Assembly (NCBI RefSeq): GCF_029227915.1
Contig: NC_079884.1
Span: 19,838,001 to 19,902,000, forward strand
Source: Hydractinia symbiolongicarpus
Lineage: Eukaryota; Cnidaria; Hydrozoa; Anthoathecata; Hydractiniidae
Length of the DNA: 64,000 nt
Reading direction: 5' to 3'
Below, piece by piece: positions 40,001 through 55,000 of the stretch. The position numbers and the translations under genes were made by a program. Below the pieces are notes generated by a model that did not search any database, was not told where the DNA came from, and saw only the letters and a list, made by a program, of their open reading frames with translations. Within the stretch, counting starts at the first letter, position 1. The number at the start of each line of letters is the position of its first letter.

Positions 40001-43000
40001 TTATATTAATCCTTTGCGCAAATATTTCTGGCTAGAAAAAAATAAAAAGTCTTGCAAGCCAGCTCGATATAAATGAAACAGGTTGTGCATTATTCCAATG
40101 AGAGAATAAATTATTATTTACATGATCTCTTATGGTACTACCAGTTCTGTTAGGAACTGTTGTCAAACGGGATTAAGCAGGTGTGTTTTATCAAACAAAT
40201 TTTTACAAAGAGCAGTCACTGATAATATTGACTATTTACGAAGCAAGACGGACGAATTTTTTTAAAAAAAGGAACGTTTTGCAAGCAAAATACTGTCCTT
40301 TAGCTGTGCACAGACTTGTAGCATTGACAAAGTACATTGGTTTTGTCATTTTAAGGGATTTTGTTGGATCATTTAAGTCCCTTTTCCATTTAAGCTCCTA
40401 CACCTAAGATTTTGTTAAAGAAGACTTCCACCCTATCTCCAACTGCTGTGAGTTCATTGCAGGTGTAGCTTTAAATTGGCTTTTTAATGTTGCTTTTATT
40501 GTTACTTTTATTCCACCTGCTCAATCCTCTCTAAAACGGATTGTCTTCATGGAAATATGATGTTAAGTGCCATCGTTTTTGCTGACAAGAACATACTAAT
40601 AATAAAATGCACAACTACTCTATCATTACGAAAAGTAAAAGAAGGTGTTGCGCTTTGAAAGCTTTACTACAATTTCTACAAGTGCTATATCACATTTTGC
40701 CGGCGAACTGGTAGTGTTAATTATTTTGCAAGATGATTAGCTTAAAATAAGTTTTTATGAAGAGAACCTAAATACACCCTGTGTGGTCGGAATGCGCAGT
40801 GACAGAGTCCATTGCATTTGGTATGTTGGTTGTTGTGTTCCGCCATGCACCAAGTTAAGGGTATCAAGAATTTAGAAGGAATATTCTGGAAAAACGTCAC
40901 CACTACTTAGATCGTCCCCTGGTACAGCTAATAAATCAGATATCATCAGATCTGTAGTATTTTTAAGTTTGTTACCTTACCACACAGTTATATTGTGTAA
41001 ATTTAACTTCAAAGTTAATTTTAACATTTTAGACAAAATGCTCCACTTAAATAATATATTCTTTGTGTTGTTTTGTCAAAATAGAACTCATAATAGTAAT
41101 TCTTACTTTATAGCTTAATCAATCTGTCTCACAGCTTAATTCAGAGCTTGCTAGGAGAACTTCGTCATTGCATGAGAAAGAAGAGAAGTTAAAAGAGGTA
41201 TACTTGCTTAATGAAGTATATAGCGGTAAACTCACCCAACTAGAACTTGCGCTACAAGCTCATAATGAGGAAACGAAAGCTACTGATTTCCTCGTTGACA
41301 AAATCAAATCTTTGCATGCTGAACATTGTCGGGAACTTGAGCATAATATTGGAAAACTGGAACAGCATATAGAAGAGAAAGCAGTGCAGATTGTCAAACT
41401 TGAGAATAAGTTGAAAGATATTTCAAAGGATAACCAGATGAAGGGTCTTTCTGTCGATGACATGAGAACCTATGTTAAGAAATTGGAAGAGCTGTTAGCA
41501 GAGAAAAAGAAAGTTATAGAAAACCATGAGAAAAAACTGCAAGTAAGTAAACAATTTGTAAAGCTACAATTAACAATAAGCTGTTTAATCCAATGTGAGG
41601 TGTATTTTGTTTTTGCAATATCTGAAATGTACACGAAATTCCCTTTATGTAGTATATCACTTAGAGCCTAAACATGTTATATGATTTCGCAGTGTAATTT
41701 AATTTTTGTGTGATTTTCAGTTGGCAAAGGAACAGAAAGCTGTGATTTCTGAAATCTTGATAGTTCGGCTTTGTTGTTGTGGTTCTTAGTAAAAATTAAA
41801 ATCATTTTAAAATCTGACCAGTATCAAAACAAAAGAATAATAAACTTCCAGAGCGAATCAAATTATAGTATTATTTTGCTCAGTTCCGGGATCTGTGGCC
41901 TATGACTGTCAAATTTTGCACGAATTCAAACTTGTTGAAAATATTTTGTCACAATCAGCTTTAGTTCTGGTCAAAAATAGTTTGACAAGTTTCATTCAAT
42001 TTTTTAGTAGTATTCTTAAAAAGTGTGGGTTACATTTTCGTTTGATGTTTTTAGGACATTGACCTTCAGTTGTATATCAGTTGTAATTACCCCTTTCAAT
42101 TAGATATGTTATAATTAGACGTACTTAAGGCTATTATATACATACTAGTCGATAAAGCCCGTGGAGAAATCCACTGAGGCAGGATAAAAATGAAAAAAGA
42201 AGCATCATTTTAATTTTGATGACGTCAGCAACCCATCCACCAAAAAAATTAGAACCTTGGTTTCACGTTGCCTCTATTGTGTAGTGCTTAAACGGCTGAT
42301 CAAAAAAATATATTTGATTTTGATGAATGGTTAATGAGATATAAGGGTTTAAAAGTTTTACCGACGTCAGCAATGGCCTGTCAAAACCAAATTTTTTTTT
42401 TTAGAAATTTGTATACCCGTTGCCTACATTGTATAGATCTTAAAACGCTGATCAAGAAAATGTATAGGATCGTGTACTTTTGACAAACGGTTGCAGAGAT
42501 ATTAGGATTTACATGTTTTTTGATGACGTCATCAACCCGTCCATTACGAAACGGATTTGGGGACCCAGGCTTGGGAAGATTACCCAAATTGGTCCTAGGT
42601 GGTCCCTAGTTACCTCATTAAATCATTGACGTCACCACCTCGTTTCCAAGTTATTTGGCCTCAAAGTTTTAGGTTCACTGTAATGGCTTCATTAATTTAA
42701 TATAGGATATTGACATTAAAGTAGCGTCGTCGTGCCGTAACGTCCGAAAATTTAACATATTGGACATGCATTTTTCAGCTACATCAAAGGAAAATAAGCA
42801 TATCAACTTTGCCTGTTACAGACATACACACGACACACTTTGCGTATTATCATATAGTCTAGTCGATTAGGCCCGTGGAAAAATCCACATGAAAATTAGA
42901 CGATTTTAGGAATTTTGATGATGTCAGCAGTGCCCTGTTCATCTACATAAAAATTGAATGTGTTTTTAACAGTTGAAAAGGCCCGTGGAAAAATAACAAA

Positions 43001-46000
43001 AAAGCAGTAAAAAAAAAACAGTAAAAATAAGGATAACTTACGAAAACGATAATATTACGAAAAAGAAAACTTGGGATTTTGTTTTTCATAAACCTCCATA
43101 AACCTAAAAAATAAAAAGAAATTATGATGATAATACTTCCCTTTTTTGTTTCCTGTAAAAAGATAATTCAATGGTTACATACAGACCGTATAATATTAAT
43201 ATATTGGTAAGTAAGTTCCATGCAGTTGATGCTTCTTGAGTCTTTTCAATACCACAAATATGTGATGCAATTTTAACATGGCATGCCCTGACTTTTAGTT
43301 CATGAATTATCTCCTTAAAAAGAAAATAATCCACTTAACGAAGCGCGCCACGGGAAGGCAAGTCACGGGGCCTTGCGCTTCAACCTAAAAAAGAATTGTT
43401 ATTTAAATCTAAGAACAAAATATTGTCAAAATAAAAGTACATAATGTGTTTTTGTACTAAAGAGAGTTAAAAGTTTTTGGCAATATGACCAATTCCAGTA
43501 GCTTGTGAGCCCCCAATACCAGTGAATGTTGAAGTGAACTAAATGTATTTTAATGTTTTGAATACATAATATAGATAACATTAACAGTTTTTTATAAGAA
43601 CAAAATATATTTGAACATATGGCTTCAGAGGCCCAAAAGTTTGGAGCATGTTAAGAACATTTAGTCTTGACAATATCATAAAGTACTGAAATATTCCTTT
43701 ACACTTACAAAAAAATGAGGAAATCAGAGGAAAATACGATCAACTAAAGAACATTTTGAAAAGTTGAAAGGCATCGTTTAAGTTCATTGTTCTTATAAAA
43801 AAGATGCACTATAAAACATTGGTTAAGTTAATTTTTTTGTTTACAAAATTATATAACTATTATAATTACTATAATAAAAATAAATTATTAATAAAATAAA
43901 CCACTTAACAGACAAACAAAAAAACGAACCTCTGAGGTATCGATTACCAAAAAACTGAATAATAGCACATGGATGAAATTGATAAAAGTAGAGTATACAG
44001 TGATCAATAATTATCGTACAGGGTGGAACAATGGTGCAGGGGACAAAAATAGAAACAAAAAATATTTTTACAAAACAAGTGTTTGTAAGCACTTACACGA
44101 ACAAAAATTTTTGTTTGTACTGATATATAAAGATTTATAGCTAGTTTAATAAAAAATACTGCACAAGATTTTGCACAGCCTTAAACCGCAGTAATTGATG
44201 TTGCAAAATGTATGAGAAAGCGGACTTAAGAAATAAATAAAATGCATCAATACTGTACTTTTAGAATTCACAACATAGTTTTGCCATACAATACCAAAAT
44301 AAATGTCCGCAAAAGAGTAGTATCATCAGCTTTTTATAAGGGTTGTAGCACTTTTCCTAAATTCACTGTTTTTAAATGTAAATACGAAATTACTATCCTG
44401 TTCAGTACAGTCAAAAGATATTACTATTTCATTTTCCAAGACTTTCCTTATCAAAACTCTCCTCTGACTTTAGGATACTGCCGAACCCTAATTACTCTGA
44501 TGAGCCTTATAAATGTAAAAGACAAGGGTGCGCCGAATAGGAACATTTACCCCCATCAACAGCGCACGCTACTCTCATGTGGCAGTACATTTCGCACAAC
44601 ACAACGGAAAGATATAAAGAGCAAATTATCTATTTTGTTTATTTTAAATTTGCATTATATACTGCAACACAATTGTTCAATAAATTATGTAAGAACCTGA
44701 CGGTAAACCACATTTTGAGTATAACATTCCCTATTAAAAAACCCTTGCCTGGATACCAAATGCTCTTGCTCTAGAAAAACCAACATACAGCTGACCATGA
44801 GAAAAACATGGCCTGCGCAACAATATTCCAACCTTTTCAATGGTTTGACCTTGTGCCTTGTTTATTGTCATAGTATAAGGCAGCCTTAGTTTAAGCTGTC
44901 TTCGACGTAAAACAAAAGTCATACCTGTATCCAAAGGTGCAAGTTCCACCCTTGGAATAAGTACCCTATCTCCAATGGCATTGCCAGTGAGTACTTCAGC
45001 ATCGACACAGTTGTCATAAAGACGTCTTATAATTAACCAAGTGCCATTACATAAAGCATTATTTGTGTTTGTGTTTCTTAATAACATAACAATGGTACCA
45101 GTTTTTAATTTAAGACAATGAGGAGGCATACCTGAAGGTGTGATACTATTTAAAAATTCTACTGGATATTGATTCCGTTCCTCCTCATCGTCACACGCAA
45201 CATCATCTGCACTGAAATAAACTTTTTCTTCACCAGCGCCAACACCTGATCGCTAATAATAAGTCAGTCATCATTTGTGGGTGTTAGTACCACAGATGAT
45301 GTCGTAATTTCTGGTGAAAGATCCCTAAACAAAGTATCAACAATACATTCATTTTGTATCATACATTGGGATGGCACTTCAATTGCACCTTAAAAAGGTT
45401 CTTGCTCCCGAACAGGTAATACACCTTTTCCAAGTTGCAGAAGCCATGCAGCAAATTGTTGTCCTGGCCTTGTTCTCATGTTTCGATGTAATCGAAATTC
45501 TATAACTAAGTGCCATAACGGAGAACTTTTTAAACACATGTCCACAATTTCAGTTTGTTTACCTTTTCTGACAACAGGCAGTAACTGTAAAAAATCACCA
45601 CCTAAAAGAACAACTTTACCTCCAAATCGAAGCTCATTATTACAAATATCTTGTAGAAGACGATCTATTGCATGAAAAGCATGCTTAGGAATCATGGAAG
45701 CTTCGTCAAGTAAAAAGAGACTCTTTTGTCGTAATTCTGCAGCATAAGTAGAAACCGGGTTATGCTCCATGTACTGTTCTCTACAATGGAAACAGTTAAT
45801 CGGAATAGTCTATGAATAGTGGTACCCTTTTTCAAAAGTGTTGCTGCTATGCCAGTAAACGCAGCAGTTCCAACTTGGAAACCTCTACTTGTAAGTTCAG
45901 AAATAAGGTAATTATAAGTAAAGGTTTTACCACTACCACCAGCACCTTCTAAATAAAACAGACGGTTGTTTGGGCTGCATTGTTAGCAACATTTACAACA

Positions 46001-49000
46001 GCTTCTATGACTGCATTAGCCAGCGCAGTCTGTTCGTCAGTAAGTTGAGCCCTTAGTTTAGAAGCTCTTTCAGCCTCCATAGCTACATCAATGTTTTCAG
46101 TTAGGAGTAATTCATCTAACTGAGGAAGATTATAATCAGTAAGAGATTTACCAAATTGCCCAAGTACAGAATAAGTACAGAAGCATCCTGTACTATGCCT
46201 GCTCCTCATTCATTTGGCGTATATAATCTTCATACATTGCATCCTTGTACCTTGTCCACAAAGTAAAAGGATCAGAAGGTTCACAGTGAGTAAGTATCAC
46301 CGCAAACAGTTGCCTCAATTGTCGAGGCATCTAAAAGTTAACAGCTTCCTGTAAAGTATTGTTCCATTCAGTATCATCTTGCATGAGTCCACGCAATAAA
46401 CAGGCGTCACGGAATTTTTTAGCAACATTGCCATTGACAGTTCGTAAATCTTCAAAAGAAGTTGCACCAGGTGTATGCAATAGCAACACACACAAAAAAA
46501 GCTCACCTGCGCGAGGACTTACACTACATTCTGGATACATTTTTACCATGACCACGTTGTCTTTGTTTCCGAACTTTGTTTTTATTAAAAACAAAATAAA
46601 GAGGAATATCTGGATACATATATTGGCGAGAATCATGATTCTTTGCATTTAACACAAACCAAGCTGTTAATTTTTGTAGCCTGATCTGCAGCTCTGTCCA
46701 AAGCCTCTTCAGCCTGTCCTTGCTGAAAATAAATAATATGGTTTTTTGGCAAGTGCACTGGCAATCTATGGACAACATGAGATTGTTGGTGCATGTTAAA
46801 TTCAATATACGCCATACTGCGTCCGGTGCACTGACATACCGCGCATCTAAAAATGTCTGCACCTCATCATGATCAATACGTTCATTGGTCTCAATGTTGG
46901 CACAATCGTGACCTTTATAAATATATTTATAGAGGTATTTAACAGATTTAACCGACATGCACGCCTCTAAGTTTATATGGGCATTGTATTTCTTAGAAAG
47001 CCATGGATTTTATGGAACAATACAGCGATTACAAATATGTATACATATACGTATACATATCAATGTCAACATTATTGACATTGATATGTATAACATTATC
47101 ACCACGTCTATATTCAGCTACGGTAGATGCTAAAAATTTCTTTGGAAAACTTTTAGTGCAAACACCATCTTCCATACATCTGAAATTAGGATTCAGATGT
47201 CCACATAGTCCTTGAATCATACACGATCGTACAATTTTAAACAGCTCAGGATGTTCCTGTTGATTAGGAATTTCTGCTGTAATAACACAGCCTATGTCAT
47301 CTGCATCCCTAAGTTTGTCATTGGGATCTAAATGAATTAACAAATGACAATGAGGCAAACCCCTCTTTTGAAATTCTATAACATACCCGTGTGCTATAGT
47401 TTTACCTAGAACTCCCATTTCAGTAACATCTTTAAGAAGTTTATTTAGTTTCAGTTTAAAAACTCGAAAAGCTAAATTTGGCCTGCCAACAAATTTTCTG
47501 TAATTTTACGCCATTTTGGATTGCACGTAAGAGTCAGAAAAAAATCAGGTTTTCCAAACTTAACAATGACGGCCATGCCATCGGGATAGTTTTAAGCCAT
47601 GGCACGTGGACTTCCTTGAAAACTCGAAGGAAGAACAACAATACGACCTGGCTGAAGGCCTCGCTCTTCAGCTCGTGCATTCAAATAGTCAGGTAAACCT
47701 TCATAATTATCAACACGAAGGTTGGTTTGATTTGCTTATTACCTTCAACTTTAACATAAAAATCAACACAATACTGCTGAAACAATTTCTTACCATAATG
47801 AATTGGGCTGAAATATTCCCGAGCAGCTAAACGGTAAGTATAATACTGCAACATTGTAGTAGTGCTGCGAGTACCCGTTGCACATACAGGAACATATCCT
47901 ATTATGCCAACCTGGTTCACCCCTTGGGAAAAAAAGAGGATACACCATTGGCTCCAAGTTTGCAGACATTGTGGAAATATTATGTAAATCACCTCTACGC
48001 GGATAGATAACAACATCCCTGTTTCCAGGAGGTGCTCCATCTTGCCCAACAAATACTGCCGCAACTTCATCATGATGTGGTAAGTTGTAGCGCCTTCGGT
48101 CATTGTCAACTCTCAGGCACATACATACTTCAGATGGAGCACGGCTTTGTGCTGCTGCCTGATTTAATTCTTCAGCTTCAAATTCAGCCGTGTACCTATA
48201 GACAGCAGCAAACGGACTTACTCGGTCCATGACATCCTGAACAGTTTGCATCACATCTTCACGGCAGCCATTATTTTCTTGGCGTGCCATTCTTTCGTTA
48301 AGTGCCCTACCTGCTTCATAAATATAAAGTTGGTTAAAAACAGAGGTTTGTCCTTCAGGAGGGTGAAAGCCCCCAACACGATGCCATATTTGACTACAGA
48401 TACGAAAGCATAGTGGTCCACGGCCAGGTAGGGGGCGAAGGTTTGTTCCAAAAGAAGCAAATGCAACGGCACTTTTATACTTACGTATATTTGCTTGAAA
48501 TTGTTTTGCCTGAACAGTATCTGTATTTGTTAATAAATCCCTAAGCTGCAGAGGGTAAGGAGACAGATTAACTAATGCAACTTTACCAGTATGATAACAT
48601 TTAAAACAATTTTCATTTTCAAACTTTCAAACTTTACAATACACAACATTTCGTTGTGCATTTGCTCGTCTTCTATTTGCAACTTGCCCAACATTTTGCC
48701 TTTGTCGAGCAACAGCTTGCCTTTCAGCATCTCGAGCACGTCTATTGGCAGCCTGATCAGGATTTTCTAAACGACGTGCAGCAGCTTTCCTTTCAGCATT
48801 TTGAGCACGTCTATTGGCAGCTGGCTCATTACTTTTAGCATAACGAATTGCTGCCTGCCTTATAGCATTATTTTGATGCCTGCTGCTGACTTGGTCAATA
48901 GTTTCAGTACAATGCAAAGATGCAGCACGTTGTGCAAGTCTATGTCTAGCTAAAGACACATCTTCATTAATTGATGCACGTGGTATGACATTTACATGCA

Positions 49001-52000
49001 CTTCGTGTGGCAATTCGACATGTTGAGGAATATCTGGAATTTTGCCCATAATAACACCTACTAACCTTTGATTATTTCCTGGGCGTTGCAAGACAAACCT
49101 GCCAGCATTATTACAAAGCCTAAAACAACGTACATGGTTGTTATTGTTCAACGGCTCTTTAAAATGGGCTCCTTTTTCTGTCGCCGTTTTTGCTACCGAG
49201 ACTAGTGAAGCACCGCAGGATACCAGTCTAGTGTAGCGGTTGAATTATTAGTTTTTGAGTGTTATAACAGACTACTTTGTTGCACAAGCTGCAAAAACCT
49301 ATTATGTTTACAAATTAATCATTTTGCATTATTATTTTATGTTCAGTGGGTTTCGCTTGTACCAACTGCAACGGTCGTTTGTTATATTTTAAGTGATCTG
49401 AAATTTACCGAAGCTAGATTTGTATTTCGTACAACGAGTTTCAACAGGCTAAAATTTGTTTTAAAAAACAAAATAAATCATAAATAGTTTTTTATTTTCA
49501 TTTTTAAGTTTCATTTAGGTTTCATAAAAGCAGTGTTTACAAATTTGAAGTCATTTTTCTACTAATTTTATATTTTTTATTCTCTTTTGCTGTGCTAGTT
49601 GAAATATTTAATTATTAATAATGTGAACATTTTTTCTGCTCAATTAACTAAAGCAAATACTCCGCCGTAGAGGACTATAAATCAGTAATACGCCGTAGAA
49701 CTTTCTGCCGAAACGGCTGGTTTATTGTTATTACTATTCTCTAATGGGTTTGCCATTTTTGGAGAAAAATAAAACCTTAACAATACAACCTAGTAGCTAT
49801 TTACCACAATTTCTAAAAAAAAAAAAAAAAACAGTTAAAATTTACGGAGTAGCTATTACGAATATGTTACTGAAAAAGTTTTAAAAGCTTAGCTGAAAAT
49901 AAGTTTGAATTGCTTACTTCTTACACTGTAATGTATCCTCACCACTAACCTTGCTCGTTTCGTCTTTAACACTTGACAAAAAATACAAATAAAATTTGAA
50001 ATTATAAACTTAGTTAACCAGCTATATTAAAAAATTATAGGAAATCTAATTGTAGTAAAAAAATATGTTACGTAAAACTACTTTTAAAAATGTTAAGCTA
50101 GCTAGCTTGCTATATACTTGATTATCTTCTTGATTGACTATCTTTCTTTGACTGCAGAAAACCTTCTAGCTTCCTTTTAAAACTTCTTTCGCGCTTAAAC
50201 AAAAAAAAGTGTTACAACATATAAATTATGTTTTTCTTTGATATTAAATGTATATTGCAAGTAACCTACTTCTTTCCCTCACCTTCCTGCTTTGGTCGTC
50301 AAGGGAAACTTGGATTTTCCCACAAATAGAATTACTTTACTTTGATCAGGTGACTTTTTTCAGCAAATTAAGTTGTTTTATGTCGATCACATGATTCAAA
50401 ATATAAACAAACAAAAACTCGCGGCATTTCTCAGCAAAAAAGACACGAACGTTTTTGTTTTTGTTTTTAGAATATGCTTTATAAGAATGTAAGACTTGGA
50501 AAACATAGAAAATTAGAATTAATGACCAGCCTTGGGAGAATTTTGATTATTCTCAAAACATGTAATATTTTCGGAGACATCAAAGTAAAATGAAGATATC
50601 CACTCTGCCTGTTATAGACATACGCACAGACACACTTAGCGTATTATTATATAGATGTTTTTGATACATTTATAGTCTCTGTTCTTGTCTATAAAATGAA
50701 AGGGCAGTAAATTTACGTTCAACAAGGTGGGATATCATTTTGTGACCTACCTTTGTGACGTCACTTACATTGAGGACATTCTAATCCTATGGTTCTTATT
50801 AAAGTTTAGAAACATTAGGTATTACCTTACAAATAATATATAATAATTAGGATTTTAAAGAAAGATTTTCTTCACAGCACAGAAGTCTGTCATTATGACA
50901 ATATTGAACTTTCCATCATGGAAAATTTGGCCTTTTTTGTTGATTTTTTTGTGTTATTCTTCTTGAAACAGACTAAAAGTACGAAGAGAATGTGTTAATG
51001 TGGGACTATGTAGGAGACTTAAATATCCACAATGATGATAACGATGGTCAAACAAGCCCGTAACCAAACAACAAAAATGGTGATCAACCAACAACGATAG
51101 TCAATCAAGCCAGTAATAAAACAAACAAGTCAGTAATAAAACAAACAAGCCAGTAATAAAACAAACAAGCCAGTAATAAAACAAACACGCCAGTAATAAA
51201 ACAAACAAGCCAGTAATAAAAAAAGCAAGCCAGTAATAAAACAAACACGCCAGTAATAAAACAAACAAGCCAGTAATGAAACAAACAAGCCAGTAATAAA
51301 AAAAGCAAGCCAGTAATGAAACAAACAAGCCAGTAATAAAACAAACAAGCCAGTAATAAAACAAACAAGCCAGTAATAAAAAAAGCAAGCCAGTAATAAA
51401 AAAAGCAAGCCAGTAATAATACAGCAGTTATTTTTTTCTTTAAGACTGCTAACTCTAGTTTTGAGTATTTGCATGATTGTAATGTATATTTACGGAACAG
51501 CATTGTATTTTACATCAATTATACTGTCACCTTCTTATCAATTTAAAATATTTTGCTTTTAGATCCTTGAAAATAAACTTAGAGTGGAGACAAGCCATGT
51601 CGAAGATCTTAAAAACAGTCTCAAAGAATGCAGGGATGAGCTGAGTAAAACAATGAAACACCTCAATCAAGGTCATGAAATCACTGAAACTAAAATCTCC
51701 CAAGTCAAAGATTTAGAACAAAGAATGCAACAGTTACGAGGCGATTTGGAATTAAAAAACAAATTTATTGAGGATTTAGAGCAGTCATACAATCAAAGTT
51801 TGGAAATGCTTGAACAAAGCCAGAAGCGCATAACTGAACTTGAAGAGACTCAAAACGAATACGAAGAAGAACTCTCAAGCTTTAAGCAGAGTACAGCTCA
51901 AGAAAAAAGCGAGTCTGGAACAGAAGTTTTGAAATTGACGCAAAGTTTGGCAGAAGCGAATAAGCAAATTAAATTGTATCAGCAGCAGATAAGTGAAATG

Positions 52001-55000
52001 AACAATGGCCTGGGAGAGGCGAAGACGAAGTTTATCGAATTAGGGGATAGTTTAAAAATGAAGGACGAGAAGCTCTTAGAACAATCTGATATTATTCTCG
52101 AGAAAATAATCACCATAGATACGCTAAACAAACTGAATTCTAAAGTGGAAAAAGATTTGAAAGAACATCGAGAAGAGATTGAAGCAATGAAAGCACAAGC
52201 AATAGAAAGAGAACAAAATTTGGCTGATTGTTGGGAAAATGAAAACAAGCTGAAAAGCCAAGTATGTGTTACTAGTGATATGTGTCTTTGTAACTCTGTT
52301 AGTTCTATTTGTTTTATTAAATTTTCACATTCTGAATTTTACATTTGAATTTAAAAAGATGATAGTAAAAACCTGTTGTTATTAAACTGGTAACGGAAAC
52401 TGATTTTTGAAAAGCATGTAACTTTGAAACACACACTTTGATGTCACATTCTGTAAGTGACTGGATAAACGACCATGTCTAAAATAAATGCAGAAAGTAA
52501 ACCGAAAAAGATGTTAATAAAATCCGCTTTTAAAGCTAATAAACTTCCACGTTGAGATATTGCCTAGGAAATTTAAATAAACGCATAGTGCAATTAATCT
52601 TTCATGTACGGTAGTGTGCAGAAGTTTGATTCTTTGAAAGTACAAGCCTTTACACGGTAATGTAAAAGGAAGTTTTATTTATTGCATTGTTAAATCCTAA
52701 CCATATTACGTTTCCTGCAGATGCGATGACGTGTTGGTTTGTTTTCTTTTAGTTGCTCCTGGCGAAAGATGATGCAGAAACCTATTTTAAAAAACTCACA
52801 AACGTGGAGAAGCAAGTCGAATATTTAATCAAAGAAAGTAATGGCAAAGATGAGAATATATCTAAAGTAGAAGGGTACACGTTTGTAACACTCTTTGCTA
52901 TGTGTCGTTGTCGTTCTGACAACTTAAGTTCCATATAGATGACTATAGAAAACACCAATTTAAAACTTCCCTTGGTAGGCTTGTAGCTTAAAAATTGGAA
53001 TGCAGAACCCTTCTGGGATTAATTGAAAAAAAATGCACCTAATTCAATGAGTTTTTTTTTTAAGGATGCTTGCTATTAGTCAAGATGAGGTGAATATAAA
53101 AGAGGTGGAGTTGAAAGAAAGGTCGATACAAGTCGATGAACTCGAAGCCCTAGTAAACGAACAGCAGTTACTATTAAAACAGAAATCAGCTCAGGTAAAA
53201 CGAAACTCTTTGTAAATAATCTTGGAAACCTGTTGATAGAGGATCTTGTTTTGAAAAATCTCTTTAGCAAATCCAAATAAGTAACTACAATCGTGAATAA
53301 AAAATAATGAAACAAAGGAAATGGTAAATACTCTGCCGCCAGGCTGCAATGTCGCTTCTTGCGTACACATACGCCAGGTAAAGAGCGTTTAGAATTTGTT
53401 AGTGGCATTCTCCAGCGTGCGCACAACGAAATAATCCACGTAGGCGTCCACAAAATTCGAGAAAATAATCGCGCTGACGTTAGCAACAATTAGCATGTTT
53501 CAGGAGTATGGGTTTAACGTAAAGTCCAAGTCCGCTGTGATCATTGAAAAAAGGACTTTGACGAGGTCAAAATGCGCGACTCCAAAATGGAAACAACCAA
53601 TGTAATCACCTGTGTCGGAAAAACTCGAAACTAGCCGTCCTGTTTCATTATATTTTTGATTGTAGTAGTAGAAGTGCAAAACGTTTAAACCACAATCAGT
53701 ACAAAGTTTTATTACAAACATTTAAAGCTTTTATGGCTGTTTTCAATAAGTTTAAATTAGTAAGAAAATCACAAAGTGACTATCTGCTTTAACAATGAGA
53801 TACCGAGTTCAAATACCATTAAACTTGTACTTTTACCACTTTTTCAACCAGGTTAAAAGGATCCCTGCATTAGAAAGGAGATTTATGTCACATATGCTAC
53901 ACCCAAGGAAAAAGCTAACCGTTTTCATTTTTGAATTTCAAAATTGCAACTCCCATACTTTGAATTTATGTTTTCGTTGCTTTATTTGGACATACTAAGC
54001 TCAGACATTAGGCTGAATTTAATAATTTTTTTTAAAAAGTAGCTGATAATATTGTGTGATAAAACAAAACACATACGATGCCATCTGTATTCTAATATTT
54101 TTTACGGTAAATATCATTGTGCTTATAAAGTGATGATAGAAGGCTTTGTTAATTGATTTCAACTTTAATTTGTGTTAGCAGAAATTTATCCCCTTTGTTT
54201 AGTTTACTCAAACGGAAATGAGTTTTAAAAATGACAAAAGTGAATTGGAGAAACGGATCATACAACTCGAAAGTGAAGTGTCTGAGTTGAAGCATTCTTT
54301 ATCACAAAGAAATGTACAAGTGAGTGTGTTTTTTATCAGACTACAATGCGACTAAATAGCAGCCTTATTCAAGGAAATTAACGAAGCACAAAATTAACCC
54401 AGATTTCCAAAATTAATAAAATACCTCTCATTAAAGTGAAAGGTAAATATTTAGGACTTTAAGAAAGTTAAAACCTGTAGTTAAAAATGTTTTTTTCTAG
54501 CAATCGCAATACAAAGCTACCACACACGTATACTTCGTGCTCCTTCTGTTTGATGGACGCGAAAATGTTAGTATTGTTCTGATAGGGGTTAGTCGTCAAT
54601 TGTGGACGGCAAGCTGCAAGACAGCTGATATAGTAAACGTTCTAAAACTGGACCCATTCTCAAAATTAAGATATTTCATGATACACGTTATTTAAATGAT
54701 TTTTTGTAAGTTAATTAAATTATTTCCTTCGTGTTAATTTTGTGTTTCGTTAATTCTGTGTTTCATTAATTCTGTGTTTCATTAATTTTGTGTTTCGTTA
54801 ATTTCGTAAAATAATGCAAGCATTTATTTTCTTGTTTTTATGCATGCATTATAACATGTCCACCGTTACTTTATTTAGTAAATTTGTTAACTAGTAATAT
54901 TAGTTAATATTATAATAAACGCTCTTATTGTTGCGGTCATCGCTCGTTTTGTTATCGTATTTTTGTTTTTCTTGTCGTTGTCGTTATTTTTGTTGTTATT

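Noticed and set aside
41721-41789. Candidate extra exon (LAKEQKAVISEI...) after a good acceptor in intron 11 of the CCDC18-like gene
   Set aside because: It runs to a stop without a usable donor, and exon 11 (ending 41542) already joins exon 12 (from 51563) in phase. It might be an alternative 3' end, but nothing shows it.
44242-44774. 152-codon plus-strand frame at the Helitron 3' side
   Set aside because: No recognisable domain, opposite in strand to the Helitron gene, composition like random AT-rich DNA. I could not support it as a gene.
47003-48232. Plus-strand open frames opposite the Helitron Rep gene
   Set aside because: They are antisense shadows of the Rep coding sequence, with no motifs of their own.
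51101-51503. Three overlapping minus-strand open frames predicting Leu/Tyr/Trp-rich membrane proteins
   Set aside because: They are the three readings of a 20-bp minisatellite without stops on that strand; the peptides are pure repeat by-products.
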